NCBI GenBank assembly: GCA_964581565.1
Contig: CAZOOZ010000011.1
Location: forward strand, 25,201-89,200
Reading direction: 5' to 3'
From: UBA1433 sp964581565
GTDB taxonomy: Bacteria; Bacillota; Clostridia; Eubacteriales; UBA1433
DNA: 64,000 nucleotides
Part shown: in pieces, positions 8,688 through 17,403 of the stretch
Numbering within the stretch: position 1 is the stretch's first letter
Layout of the letters: every line of letters starts with the position of its first letter
Notes under the pieces: generated by a model
Seen by the model: only the letters and a program-made list of their open reading frames with translations
Told to the model about the DNA's origin: nothing
Database searches by the model: none
Position numbers and translations under genes: made by a program

Positions 8688-9164
8688 TTATTTGGTTCCA
8701 TAAGCAGATGCATTTAAAAAATTTTTATTTTTAATAATATTAAAAATAATTGCTTGTATATTTTTATAGATTTCTTTGAAGTTTTCTAGTAAATTGTCAC
8801 TTAAACCTATACCCCAATTTATATTAGATACATGTATACCAAGCATGTAGCCGTTATAAAATAACTGGTATTGTTTCATTAAATGAAATATATTGCTTAA
8901 ATCAACAGCCGATGAATAGGAATTTACTGCTTTATCTAAGGCGCATAACGATATTGTTCCCGGCATTTTATTTGAGTGTATAGCAGTCAAAATAACTACT
9001 AAATCATCTTCTTTTAACAGCTCAAAACAATACTCATAACTTACTTCGCCTATAATAATATCAATTTCTTTTTTTAAAAAATTTTTTTCAAGTTGCTCTC
9101 CTATTAAAATAGCAATGGCATCATCTTGCTTTTGCCTGTTTCCAATGGCAAGTACACGTAACAT
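8688..9164 (-). CDS. Hydrogenase maturation protease-like protein (peptidase M52 family)
   Basis: 158 residues. The start LRVLAIGNRQKQDDAIAI resembles the GNxxxxDDGxG motif of HycI/HybD endopeptidases that trim the C-terminus of NiFe-hydrogenase large subunits; the GEVSYEYCFELL and DDLVVILTA segments fit the following fold. The usual glycine after DD and the second metal-binding Asp are changed, so activity is uncertain. AGGAGG precedes the ATG. No hydrogenase structural gene lies in the window, so the partner must be elsewhere. Confidence 0.65.
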   Translation of the reverse strand: MLRVLAIGNRQKQDDAIAILIGEQLEKNFLKKEIDIIIGEVSYEYCFELLKEDDLVVILTAIHSNKMPGTISLCALDKAVNSYSSAVDLSNIFHLMKQYQLFYNGYMLGIHVSNINWGIGLSDNLLENFKEIYKNIQAIIFNIIKNKNFLNASAYGTK

Positions 9165-9361
9165 AGCCCGCCTCCTAAGTCGTTAGATATAATAAATATA
9201 TATGGATGCAACATGCTTATTATGTGATTGTAATTAGTAAGCTTGATGCAATAGGTCGGCAATGAAATAAAAAAATATAACGCACTATTTACTTTATGAG
9301 CAAATATGTTATATACTCTTTGTTATGCAATAAAAGCTGGGTCTATGAAGGGACATTCATA

Positions 9362-10576
9362 ATGATAAAGAAAAGTATTTCAAAATTAGCCAATAATTTT
9401 TCTATAGATAAGAATTTCAAATTATTTTTGATTGTCGGTGTTTTTATTGGCGTTGCTACAGGTATTTATACAACCATATTTAACAATTATTTAAGCGATG
9501 TCTTTTCGTTATCGGCACAGGCCAGAGGAATTGTCGAATTTCCGAGAGAATTACCGGGTGCTTTTATAGTTATTATCATCGGAGTTTTTGCTTTTATTGG
9601 AGATATAAGATTATTCTGCATAGGGGCTATTTTCGCAGCATTGGGAGCGCTTGGACTTGGAATGTTTTCCCCGACATTTACAGTTGTCTTAGTTTGGATG
9701 ATGATCTATAGTCTTGGTATGCATATGCAGCTTCCTCTAACACCTGTTATTGGTATGGGACTATCTAAACAGGAGAACTATGGAGCCAGGCTTGGACAGT
9801 ATGCCGCCTATAATCTTTTTGCGACTATTTTTGGTTATGGGATTGTTTGGTTCGGCTTTAAATTTTTGCATTTCACATATCAAATATCTTTTGTTCTAAT
9901 AGCGGTATTTTATGTTTTTGCTGCTTTTTCGGTAACGAAAATAAAAAATGAAAAATCTTCGGTGAAGAAAGTACATTTTATATTCAGAAAAAAATATATT
10001 CTATATTACATACTCAGTATCGTGAATGGGGCGAGAAAGCAGATATTTTTAACATTCGCACCCTGGGTCTTAATTCAAATGTACGGGGTTGATCCGCCTA
10101 CTTTTGCTGTTCTGGGCGTTATCATTGCTTCTGTTAGCATTATGACCCGAACGATTGTGGGCAAGGCAATCGATATAAAAGGGGAGCGGTTCATTTTATC
10201 ACTGGAGGCAATTATTTTAATTATAATATGTCTCGGTTATGCTTATGCAGATAGACTGGTTTCAGCCAACATTGCAGTTGTTATCATCGCGGCTTGTTAT
10301 GTGATTGATAATTCGATGAATGCTGTTGAAATGGCAAGATCAACCTATGTTCGGAAAATAGCTGTGCATCCGGACGATGTCACGCCAACATTAGCGGCAG
10401 GCACAAGTTTCGACCACGTCGTGGCAATGTCGATTCCTTTCGTAGGAGGCCTTATTTGGACCAAATATGGATATGAATATGTATTTCTTGCGGCAACAGC
10501 AATTGCAGTTATTAATTTAATTTTATCACGATATATTCACATAGAATGCGGTGATACGGACGTATCGAATGTATAG
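9362..10576 (+). CDS. MFS transporter
   Basis: 404 residues with about 12 hydrophobic segments and a basic central loop (about residues 200-215, KIKNEKSSVKKVHF), the usual 6+6 major-facilitator layout. Helix 1 onwards reads LIVGVFIGVATGIYTT; the region IMTRTIVGKAIDIKGER marks the loop between helices 8 and 9. Start set at ATG 9362 preceded by GAAGGGA; a start at 9296 would add 22 residues with no ribosome site. Substrate unknown. Single gene with its own terminator. Confidence 0.85.
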   Translation: MIKKSISKLANNFSIDKNFKLFLIVGVFIGVATGIYTTIFNNYLSDVFSLSAQARGIVEFPRELPGAFIVIIIGVFAFIGDIRLFCIGAIFAALGALGLGMFSPTFTVVLVWMMIYSLGMHMQLPLTPVIGMGLSKQENYGARLGQYAAYNLFATIFGYGIVWFGFKFLHFTYQISFVLIAVFYVFAAFSVTKIKNEKSSVKKVHFIFRKKYILYYILSIVNGARKQIFLTFAPWVLIQMYGVDPPTFAVLGVIIASVSIMTRTIVGKAIDIKGERFILSLEAIILIIICLGYAYADRLVSANIAVVIIAACYVIDNSMNAVEMARSTYVRKIAVHPDDVTPTLAAGTSFDHVVAMSIPFVGGLIWTKYGYEYVFLAATAIAVINLILSRYIHIECGDTDVSNV

Positions 10577-10604
10577 CAATAGAGTATTAATTCTATAAAG
10601 TTAT

Positions 10605-10649
10605 AAAAAATACAGCTGATTGTACTTATCATAAGCAGCTGTATTTTTT
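10605..10649 (+). terminator. Intrinsic terminator after MFS gene
   Basis: 14-bp stem: 10605-10618 pairs with 10636-10649 (core TACAGCTG/CAGCTGTA), 17-nt loop, T6 on the right arm. Ends the MFS transcript; may also work on the minus strand. Confidence 0.8.
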
Positions 10650-10765
10650 CACATAATTATAATTAATGTGTAAAAGATAGAATAATTAAAAAACGAATAG
10701 ATTTTCCATCCAATTTAAGCATATAACCATGTCTTCTAAACAACTTTTTTTATTTAGTGGTGGCG

Positions 10766-11893
10766 CTATGATTTAAAGAGCTTTTTTTGATGTTTTTTTC
10801 CATAAAACCAGAATACTGCACCGATCAGAATAAAAATTGTCCATGCTACTAAGATAACGAGTGATTCATTAACAAATTGACTTCCACGATCGAATAATGA
10901 AAAGGAGATCAATCTAATTGCTGCCGATGTAGGAAAATATTTAAAAATAGAATAACCTGCAGAAAATTCTAATGGGTTTAATGCCCCTGATACAATCCAG
11001 AGCGTTATACTTAGAACAATCATAGGAGCAGGAACTAAACGAAAATCTCCTACTTTATTCCCGTATAGCACACCGGGAAAACTAAACATGGTTGTAATTA
11101 TAAGGAAAAGTAATAATATGCAAAAAACATTAGAAACACTTGATATTTTTAGTCCAAAGAGAAAAACATATCCAATAACTAGAATAACTAACATAATGCC
11201 AGAAATAATGATTGTGGATATCCATTTGCCGAGTAATGAAATTCTCTCGCCGTCTGCGGCCATTTGAATATATGTTTTTGTTTTTTCTTCCTTTTCAGAT
11301 GCTCCGATTGCTCCGCCAATCAGAAGTCCGAGAAAGGCCATCGTCCATATAACTATACCGCCCATCATATAGTCGGATCTCGCTAATGGGCTTTTTTCCA
11401 AATGCTCATCAATGACTATTCCGGGGCGTTTGCCTGTATCTAAATCATATAATTTCACAAAGTCATAAATTCTAGCTTCTATACCTAATCTAACATTTTT
11501 TGATATATCTTCGTGGATAGCTGTAAATTTTACTGTCATAGAGGCAGATTCTCCTTTTTCTATGCTTTCTCCAAAACCAGAAGGTATGTAGAGAACTGCA
11601 AATGTGTCGTGCATTTCCAGCATCTTATCAGCACTATCTTTTTCGGCAAACATAAGATTAAAGTGTGGAATGGTTCCTGTGTTGCTTCCTAAAACTTCAA
11701 TAAATTTTTCTGTTATTGAATTATTTTTATCTTGATTAACAATTACAAGATTTGCTTGTCCTGTTGTCTGAAAGGCTCCAACGAACAGAAGGCAGAGCAG
11801 CAATGGAGGGAAAATAGAGGCTAAAGCCATAGTTTTATGTGTTTTCCAATAAAGGAACATTTTTTTTATTTCCGCACATATTTTTATTATCAT
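10766..11893 (-). CDS. ABC-2 transporter permease, second subunit
   Basis: 375 residues: an N-terminal membrane helix (about 20-40), a long extracytoplasmic domain (about 45-165), then five hydrophobic segments, as in YhgE/LinG-type ABC-2 permeases. ANLVIVNQDKNNSITEKF just after helix 1 is the typical opening of the external domain. Its start overlaps the preceding permease stop by 4 bp (ATGA). Together with the other permease and the ATPase it forms a heteromeric exporter controlled, presumably, by the divergent TetR gene. Confidence 0.88.
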   Translation of the reverse strand: MIIKICAEIKKMFLYWKTHKTMALASIFPPLLLCLLFVGAFQTTGQANLVIVNQDKNNSITEKFIEVLGSNTGTIPHFNLMFAEKDSADKMLEMHDTFAVLYIPSGFGESIEKGESASMTVKFTAIHEDISKNVRLGIEARIYDFVKLYDLDTGKRPGIVIDEHLEKSPLARSDYMMGGIVIWTMAFLGLLIGGAIGASEKEEKTKTYIQMAADGERISLLGKWISTIIISGIMLVILVIGYVFLFGLKISSVSNVFCILLLFLIITTMFSFPGVLYGNKVGDFRLVPAPMIVLSITLWIVSGALNPLEFSAGYSIFKYFPTSAAIRLISFSLFDRGSQFVNESLVILVAWTIFILIGAVFWFYGKKHQKKLFKS

Positions 11894-13002
11894 ACCTCTT
11901 TGGCCTCCTTAGAAAAAACTTTATAAGCTAACAATAATAATATAATTCCAAATATTCCTACTATTAACAAATTTCTATATAATAAATTAGAGCTTACATT
12001 TTCTAACAGAGATACATTAATATAAGATTGATAGTAATAAGTGCCGGGCCAAAAATCTGAAAGTGTGCGTAATAATCCGGTCCAAGCTTCGGCGGGAGCA
12101 AGGCCGCCCGATAGCCACCAACTGGCGATATTCAAAACCATTACAGCAATCCCGGCCGGCAATACCTGTTTCGATTTTGCTGCTATAATCATAGCAACGC
12201 CGGCAGAAAATAGAACTCCTTCTAATAAAAATAATATCTGTCCCAAAAGATTGTTAGGCAAAAACCCAAATACGATCCATTCTTCTAAAAAAATAAATAA
12301 AACGATTATAATTGATTGTACGATTGAAGATAGTAATTTACCCCCAAGGATATTTCCAAAATTTGGCCCCATTACTAATTCTTTTATTGTTCGATCTTCA
12401 AATTCACGTGCAATAGAGAACACAATAGCTAAGCTTGCACTTAAAAGAATTGACAGACCAAGAACTGAGGTACAAATATATTGAATCATTGGTAAGTCTG
12501 GCGATATATCTCCTTCAAATTCTACCTGCGGTATATAATACGTTTTATCATCTGCGTGAAGGTTCTCGTTATAGTAATTAATGGCGTACTGTATTCTTTG
12601 AATAAAGTTTTTGGTTACATCATCGTTAATATTATTGATATAAACCGGAATAGCTACTTTTTGCCCATTCTGTAACATTTCTGATAAGTCAGCCGGAATG
12701 ATAATTTTTCCTAAAATTTCACCGTTTTCATATTTTTCTTCCACATCTAGATCTGTGGTATCAAACCATGTGACACCCGAACCGCTTTTTAAATCCATAA
12801 TGTATTCTTTAAGACGTATGCTTTCTGAATCTTGATTTTCAACAATGATGCCAACCGGAAGTATTTCTACATTAGCCATAAAAAATCCAACTCCAAGAGA
12901 GATAATTACCAGTGGTAAAACCGCCATGAGCAATAACTTAGGTTGGCGTATCCACATTTTCAGATCAATAGCCATGAGACTCAACATCTTTCTTAGCGAC
13001 AT
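11890..13002 (-). CDS. ABC-2 transporter permease, first subunit
   Basis: 370 residues with the same layout as its downstream partner: helix at about 22-44, external domain (about 45-180) containing GIIVENQDSES and VYINNINDDVTKNF, then five membrane segments; REFEDRTIKELVMGP lies in the cytoplasmic loop between helices 2 and 3. AAGGAG precedes the ATG. Located 13 bp after the ATPase gene. Confidence 0.9.
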   Translation of the reverse strand: MSLRKMLSLMAIDLKMWIRQPKLLLMAVLPLVIISLGVGFFMANVEILPVGIIVENQDSESIRLKEYIMDLKSGSGVTWFDTTDLDVEEKYENGEILGKIIIPADLSEMLQNGQKVAIPVYINNINDDVTKNFIQRIQYAINYYNENLHADDKTYYIPQVEFEGDISPDLPMIQYICTSVLGLSILLSASLAIVFSIAREFEDRTIKELVMGPNFGNILGGKLLSSIVQSIIIVLFIFLEEWIVFGFLPNNLLGQILFLLEGVLFSAGVAMIIAAKSKQVLPAGIAVMVLNIASWWLSGGLAPAEAWTGLLRTLSDFWPGTYYYQSYINVSLLENVSSNLLYRNLLIVGIFGIILLLLAYKVFSKEAKEV

Positions 13003-13015
13003 AGTCTTTTTCTCC

Positions 13016-13969
13016 TTAGTCTCTTAATTTTTTACCTGTTAAGGCAATAAATACATCTTCCAGCGTGGGCACTTTAACTTGGATATCTTTAATAGACAAG
13101 GAATTCATTTGATTAAATATAGTAATAATTTCAGTTAGAAGAATATTTGGTTTTTTATGTGCCGGGACTGTTACGTAATACTTATTGGAAAATTTATCAG
13201 AAGTTATTGCAGTTGAATGAGAATAATCATTTAAATTTTTTTCCAGTTTGATATATTCATTCGATTCTATTTCTATTGTTGCAGTAAGCTGTATACCCTT
13301 AGAATTACTGATTTTTAAATTTTCAGCCGAATCTAAAGCAATTACTTTGCCGCCGTCAATAATTCCACATATATCTGATAACTTATCTGCTTCATCCATA
13401 TAGTTCGTATTGATAAAGATGGTTTTTTTTCCCCTTAATTCTAATATTCTGTTCCAGATTTCATTGCGATTTTGAACGTCAACGCCTAACGTTGGTTCGT
13501 CTAAAATTAAAATATCTGGATCGTGTAACATTGCTCGTACCAGCGCAAGACGACGTTTCATTCCTCCGGAAAAGGTTGAAACACGATCATTTGCCCTATT
13601 TTCAAGATGTGACAATTCTAGCATTTCATTGACCTTGCTTTTAACTTGTGCGGCGGGAACGCCATAAAACTTTGCATGAAATTCTAAGTTTTCCTTTGCG
13701 GTAAGGTATTCGTAAATTTCTGTCTCTTGCGTTACAAGACCTATATGGTGTCTCACTTCATGCAAATTATCTTTGGGATTAAATCCGCAAACCGAAATAT
13801 TTCCTGAATCATATTTAAGCAATCCGCAGATAATGTTAATTAGCGTTGTTTTGCCGGCTCCATTAGGGCCCAACAACGCAAAATTCTGTTTACCGATATT
13901 TAAAGAAATACCTGATAGTACATTTCTGTCTTTGAAAGATTTGTATATATCTGTAACAATGATGGACAT
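13016..13969 (-). CDS. ABC exporter ATP-binding protein
   Basis: 317 residues. Walker A GPNGAGKTT (about residues 34-42), Q-loop LVTQETEIYEYLT, signature FSGGMKRR, Walker B ILILDEPTLGVD, H-loop NTNYMDEA (the usual His is replaced by Asn-Tyr: NTNY rather than TTHY, which is worth noting). C-terminal DrrA-type domain. First gene of the three-gene operon; AAGGAGG before the ATG. Divergent from the TetR regulator with about 170 bp between. Confidence 0.9.
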   Translation of the reverse strand: MSIIVTDIYKSFKDRNVLSGISLNIGKQNFALLGPNGAGKTTLINIICGLLKYDSGNISVCGFNPKDNLHEVRHHIGLVTQETEIYEYLTAKENLEFHAKFYGVPAAQVKSKVNEMLELSHLENRANDRVSTFSGGMKRRLALVRAMLHDPDILILDEPTLGVDVQNRNEIWNRILELRGKKTIFINTNYMDEADKLSDICGIIDGGKVIALDSAENLKISNSKGIQLTATIEIESNEYIKLEKNLNDYSHSTAITSDKFSNKYYVTVPAHKKPNILLTEIITIFNQMNSLSIKDIQVKVPTLEDVFIALTGKKLRD

Positions 13970-14043
13970 TATGATTGCCTCCTTGAGGGTTGATAATTAC
14001 ATTTATTATTAATAATTCTATGTGTACATATGCAATGCTTCAA

Positions 14044-14068
14044 CCAACAATGCATTGTGAATCGTTGG
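14044..14068. promoter_or_regulatory. Candidate TetR operator
   Basis: Perfect 12-bp palindrome ACAATGCATTGT (14047-14058) with an outer CCAAC/GTTGG pair (14044-14048, 14064-14068), between the divergent ABC operon and the TetR gene and just upstream of the TetR -35 box. Position suggests the regulator binds here; inference only. Confidence 0.5.
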
Positions 14069-14073
14069 ATTTA

Positions 14074-14103
14074 TTGACGCATGATAAATAAAAGTGCTAT
14101 AAT
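14074..14103 (+). promoter_or_regulatory. Promoter of TetR-family gene
   Basis: TTGACG (14074-14079), 18-bp spacer, TATAAT (14098-14103); 34 bp ahead of the TTG start codon. Confidence 0.75.
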
Positions 14104-14137
14104 TTTATATAACAATATCTCGAAGTGAGGTAGCTAT

Positions 14138-14728
14138 TTGAGTAAGTTATCTTCATCAACAAATCTAACTCGACAAAATATTAAAGAAGCTTTTTGGTGC
14201 CTGTACAAGGAAAAAAAGATTGAAAAAATTACAATTTCAGAAATATGTTTTACCGCAGGCTACAATCGGAGTACTTTTTATGCCTATTTTCAAGATATAT
14301 ATGATGTCTTGGATGCAGTGGAAAATGAATTGATTTCAATTGATGAATTCAAAAAAGTCATTATAGACAATTTAATAAGTGATAATCGTTTAAATAAAGC
14401 TTTGTTTGATTTATTAGCCTTGTTTGAGAAATGCGATGAATATTTCTCTGTTTTATTAGGGGAAAATGGTGATGTAAGATTTCGAGAAAAATTACTAATA
14501 CAACTCTCGCCAGCTTTTTGGGATTTTTCGCCACTTGGTTTTAATAAAAAAGAAAAATATATTTTAGAATATCAAAATGCCGGAATAATTTTAACAATTA
14601 CCAAATGGTACGAAAATGGAAAGGATATTTCCGTGGAAGAGCTGGTAAAAATACTGCTGGATTTAACCTGCAACGGAACGAAAACTGTTTTAAAAAAGGA
14701 ATTTATTGATCATAATTTGCATGTTTAA
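14138..14728 (+). CDS. TetR/AcrR-family transcriptional regulator
   Basis: 196 residues. Helix-turn-helix ITISEICFTAGYNRSTFYAYF (split here at residues 33-53) is the TetR N-terminal DNA-binding domain; the rest is a helical ligand-binding domain of the TetR_C type. Starts with TTG (14138) behind GTGAGG. Divergent from the ABC exporter operon, so it is probably its repressor, responding to the exported compound. No other target is evident. Confidence 0.88.
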   Translation: MSKLSSSTNLTRQNIKEAFWCLYKEKKIEKITISEICFTAGYNRSTFYAYFQDIYDVLDAVENELISIDEFKKVIIDNLISDNRLNKALFDLLALFEKCDEYFSVLLGENGDVRFREKLLIQLSPAFWDFSPLGFNKKEKYILEYQNAGIILTITKWYENGKDISVEELVKILLDLTCNGTKTVLKKEFIDHNLHV

Positions 14729-14753
14729 GCGATGATATTAAATATTTTAAATA

Positions 14754-14771
14754 AAAAAGCCTTTGCTTTTT
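14754..14771. terminator. Weak intrinsic terminator
   Basis: AAAAAGC/GCTTTTT stem with a 4-nt loop between the convergent TetR and flavin oxidoreductase genes. Low GC content makes it a weak call. Confidence 0.45.
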
Positions 14772-14806
14772 AGCAAGACCTTTTCATTTATTATCAAAAT
14801 TTATTC

Positions 14807-15808
14807 CTATTTATATTTTTGCATATCTTCTACAGCATTTTTAGCCCAGAGGGAATCTTTGAGCAGTGCTCTGCCAACGCCAATCAGATCTGCTTTGTTG
14901 TCGGTTAACAGTTGTTCCGCAATATTAGCGTTCCAAATCCCACCTGTTAATATAACGGGGATTTTGACAACCTGCTTCATCGCATGCGAAAGAGGAGCAA
15001 AAAAATTTTGTTTTGGCAGAGACGGTACCGTATAACGACATAGCCCGCCTGAAATATCTAAAATGTCTATGCCGGCTTTTTCGAATTCTAATGCTGCAAT
15101 CTTTGCATCATCAATAGTAGTTCCGCCTTCCATATAATCGCTCGCACCAAAACGCAATAGAACAGGATAATTTCCGCCGACGACCTCACGGACTGCTTTG
15201 ATAACATCAAGATGCAATTTCATCCTGCCATCTATGTCTTTACCGTATTCATCAGTTCTTTGATTCGTTAAAGGAGAGAAAAATTGATTTAATAAATATC
15301 CGTGGCATGCATGTATTTCCACGCCATCAAAGCCGGCTTTTTTTACACGAAGGGCTGCAGCGGCAAATTGTTCTATTATTTTTGAAATTTCATTTTTTGT
15401 AAGCATTTTTGGAATATTATCTGTACCGGGAAAGGGAATGCAAGATGGCCCGACGTTATCCAGATCTGTTACTTCCTTTTTAGCGGTGATCCCCGCATGA
15501 TTTATTTGCATCATTGCTTTTGTGTCGTTTTTATGAATAATATCTGCCAATTTACTGAGATCCTTAATTAAAAAATCATCTGAGATTGAAAGCTGTCCTG
15601 CGCTTGCTTTGCCTTCGGGGGAGATAAAACTATGTTCAACAATAACTAAAGAGAGATATCCTCCTTTGGACTTTTCATCATAATAATCGAGCAGATCTTT
15701 CGTTGCTTTACCGTCTTCATTGGATTTAGAAGTTGCCATAGGCGGCATGACCAATCTGTTTTTTAAATAAATTTTTGGTGTATCTAATGGATTTAATAAT
15801 AAAGACAT
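14807..15808 (-). CDS. NADH:flavin oxidoreductase, Old Yellow Enzyme family
   Basis: 333-residue FMN-binding TIM barrel. Seen: KNRLVMPPMAT near residue 17, MMQINHAG, the substrate-binding HACHGYLLNQFFSP with the family's paired histidines (His-x-x-His spacing), RTDEYG, LRFGASD, VILTGGI and the phosphate-binding GVGRALL at the C-terminus. It lacks the FeS/FAD domains of 2,4-dienoyl-CoA reductases, so it is a single-domain OYE that reduces activated C=C or nitro compounds with NAD(P)H. CAGGAGG precedes the ATG. Single gene. Confidence 0.9.
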   Translation of the reverse strand: MSLLLNPLDTPKIYLKNRLVMPPMATSKSNEDGKATKDLLDYYDEKSKGGYLSLVIVEHSFISPEGKASAGQLSISDDFLIKDLSKLADIIHKNDTKAMMQINHAGITAKKEVTDLDNVGPSCIPFPGTDNIPKMLTKNEISKIIEQFAAAALRVKKAGFDGVEIHACHGYLLNQFFSPLTNQRTDEYGKDIDGRMKLHLDVIKAVREVVGGNYPVLLRFGASDYMEGGTTIDDAKIAALEFEKAGIDILDISGGLCRYTVPSLPKQNFFAPLSHAMKQVVKIPVILTGGIWNANIAEQLLTDNKADLIGVGRALLKDSLWAKNAVEDMQKYK

Positions 15809-16020
15809 TCTTGCCTCCTGCTTATTTTATAATTTATATGTAAATGAATCGAGGATGATGTAATTATACCATTTAATAGTAATTATACAAATATTATACA
15901 GTGTAGCATCAGATTATAAAAAAAGAAATATTAATGATTGCAAAAATGATATAATGATTTACTAACAAAGAGGATAAATTTAAAAACGATTGATTCATAT
16001 AAACGAAAGGAGAAGGCATT

Positions 16021-16527
16021 ATGGATTTTTTGCAGCTTGCAAAACAAAGATTTTCTGTCCGCGCTTACAGCCTTAAAAAGATTGAGGCAGAAAAATTAGG
16101 TAAGATTTTACAGGCAGGAAGCTATGCGCCGACAGCGCATAATAATCAACCCCAAAAAATTTATGTTGTTCAAAGTGATGATGGAATCAGTAAAATCAAA
16201 AAGGCAACAAAATATACTTTTAAAGCCCCGTGCTTTCTTTTAATAACATATGATGAGAACTTAAGCTGGTATAAAAAAGGTGACAGACAAGGGGCGGTAG
16301 ATGCCGCTATTGTTGCTACGCATATGATGCTTGAGGCGCAAGAATTAGGATTGGGTACCCTGTGGGTAGGCGCTTTTGACAAAGAGATTATTATCAAAGA
16401 ATTTAATCTTCCTAGTAATCTCATCCCTGTATGCATTTTGTTGGTGGGGTATGCATCAAATGACATCAATCCTTCATACATGCACTTTGAAAAGAAAAAA
16501 ATTCAGGAAATGGTTGAATATTTATAA
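16021..16527 (+). CDS. Nitroreductase-family protein
   Basis: 168 residues. FMN-binding pattern: KQRFSVRAYS at residues 8-17, SYAPTAHNNQP at 37-47, VDAAIVATHMMLEAQELGLGTLWVGAF (split; about 93-118), and a C-terminal VCILLVGYAS. A short nitroreductase of the NfsA/FRP superfamily reducing nitro, quinone or flavin substrates with NAD(P)H; the natural substrate is unknown. AAAGGAGAAG before the ATG. Stands 9 bp from the convergent phosphoesterase gene. Confidence 0.9.
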   Translation: MDFLQLAKQRFSVRAYSLKKIEAEKLGKILQAGSYAPTAHNNQPQKIYVVQSDDGISKIKKATKYTFKAPCFLLITYDENLSWYKKGDRQGAVDAAIVATHMMLEAQELGLGTLWVGAFDKEIIIKEFNLPSNLIPVCILLVGYASNDINPSYMHFEKKKIQEMVEYL

Positions 16528-16536
16528 ATGAATGCA

Positions 16537-17052
16537 CTAATATCCAATATCTTTTATTTTACTTTGCATCTCGTTCATTTCAATCGGGGTATACACAATT
16601 CTCTCGCAGGATACACAAAAATGCTGTTTTGAATAATTAAGATATTGAGGGTTGCTGTGCACATGCCCAAAAATATTTATATATGGCATATTTGTATTTG
16701 TATAAAGAGGTTCATGTGAGAGGATAAACCACTGGTCAATAATAATAGGGTATTTACACACCATATAAAATCCGGCGGTTTTCCACCAGGAATAGGTAAA
16801 TGTTTTATCGTGGTTGCCAAGAATAATAATTTTGCTTCCATGTAAAAGGTGCACTAGCTCTTTTATTCTCTCTTTGGTAGCAAAAGCAAAATCACCAAGA
16901 ATAAATATTGTATCTTTTTTTCCTACGGTTTTATTCCAGTTTTTAATTAATGTATCATCCATCTCTGTAATTGAGCGGAATGGTCTGTTTTCGTATTCGA
17001 TAATATTTTCATGCCCGAAGTGTGTGTCGGCAATAAAAAATTGTTTTGGCAT
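16537..17052 (-). CDS. Calcineurin-like metallophosphoesterase
   Basis: 171 residues with all five metallophosphoesterase motifs: DTHFGHEN (9-16), GDFAF (about 53), GNHD (about 79), SHEPLY (about 110) and GHVH (about 128). Two-metal hydrolase of the YfcE/phage-like small class acting on a phosphate ester; substrate not predictable. The 3' end is 9 bp from the nitroreductase gene on the other strand. Confidence 0.88.
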   Translation of the reverse strand: MPKQFFIADTHFGHENIIEYENRPFRSITEMDDTLIKNWNKTVGKKDTIFILGDFAFATKERIKELVHLLHGSKIIILGNHDKTFTYSWWKTAGFYMVCKYPIIIDQWFILSHEPLYTNTNMPYINIFGHVHSNPQYLNYSKQHFCVSCERIVYTPIEMNEMQSKIKDIGY

Positions 17053-17403
17053 TTCTCTCTCTTTCGATAATAAAAATATAATGATATTATAAATTCAATA
17101 ATCTTTAATTTTTACTATAAGTTTAAAATTAAAGATTGTAAATATTTTAATAAGATAACTAAAGATTATTTTAAAAAACAGAAATATTTTGCGATATTAG
17201 GGATTTTTAGATTATATAATATACTTGTTCATAGTTATTATTTGTTATACATCAATATGGCATATGGCAAGGCAAAATGCCCTTATATAATAAGGGAAAA
17301 GCATGACTGCCATACATGGTATATATAAATTGCGGTCTCTTCGCAAGATATATAATTATAAAAAAATCATAATAAAATGGCAGTAATATAAGCACTTTCA
17401 TTA
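17053..17403. other. Intergenic region with nested inverted repeats
   Basis: 351 bases with no gene. Holds a 7-bp inverted repeat CCCTTAT/ATAAGGG (17280-17296) and a nested set at 17306-17384: outer ACTGCCAT/ATGGCAGT, with two inner hairpins (ATAC/GTAT at 17312-17322; TTGCG/CGCAA at 17330-17346, extended by ATATAT-rich arms). It lies downstream of the minus-strand FAD/Rieske gene and upstream of the phosphoesterase, so it could be a processed 3' end, a leader, or a repeat remnant. Confidence 0.5.

Noticed and set aside
12041..12484. 147-codon plus-strand frame
   Set aside because: Lies wholly inside and antisense to the ABC-2 permease gene; codon composition is that of a shadow frame.
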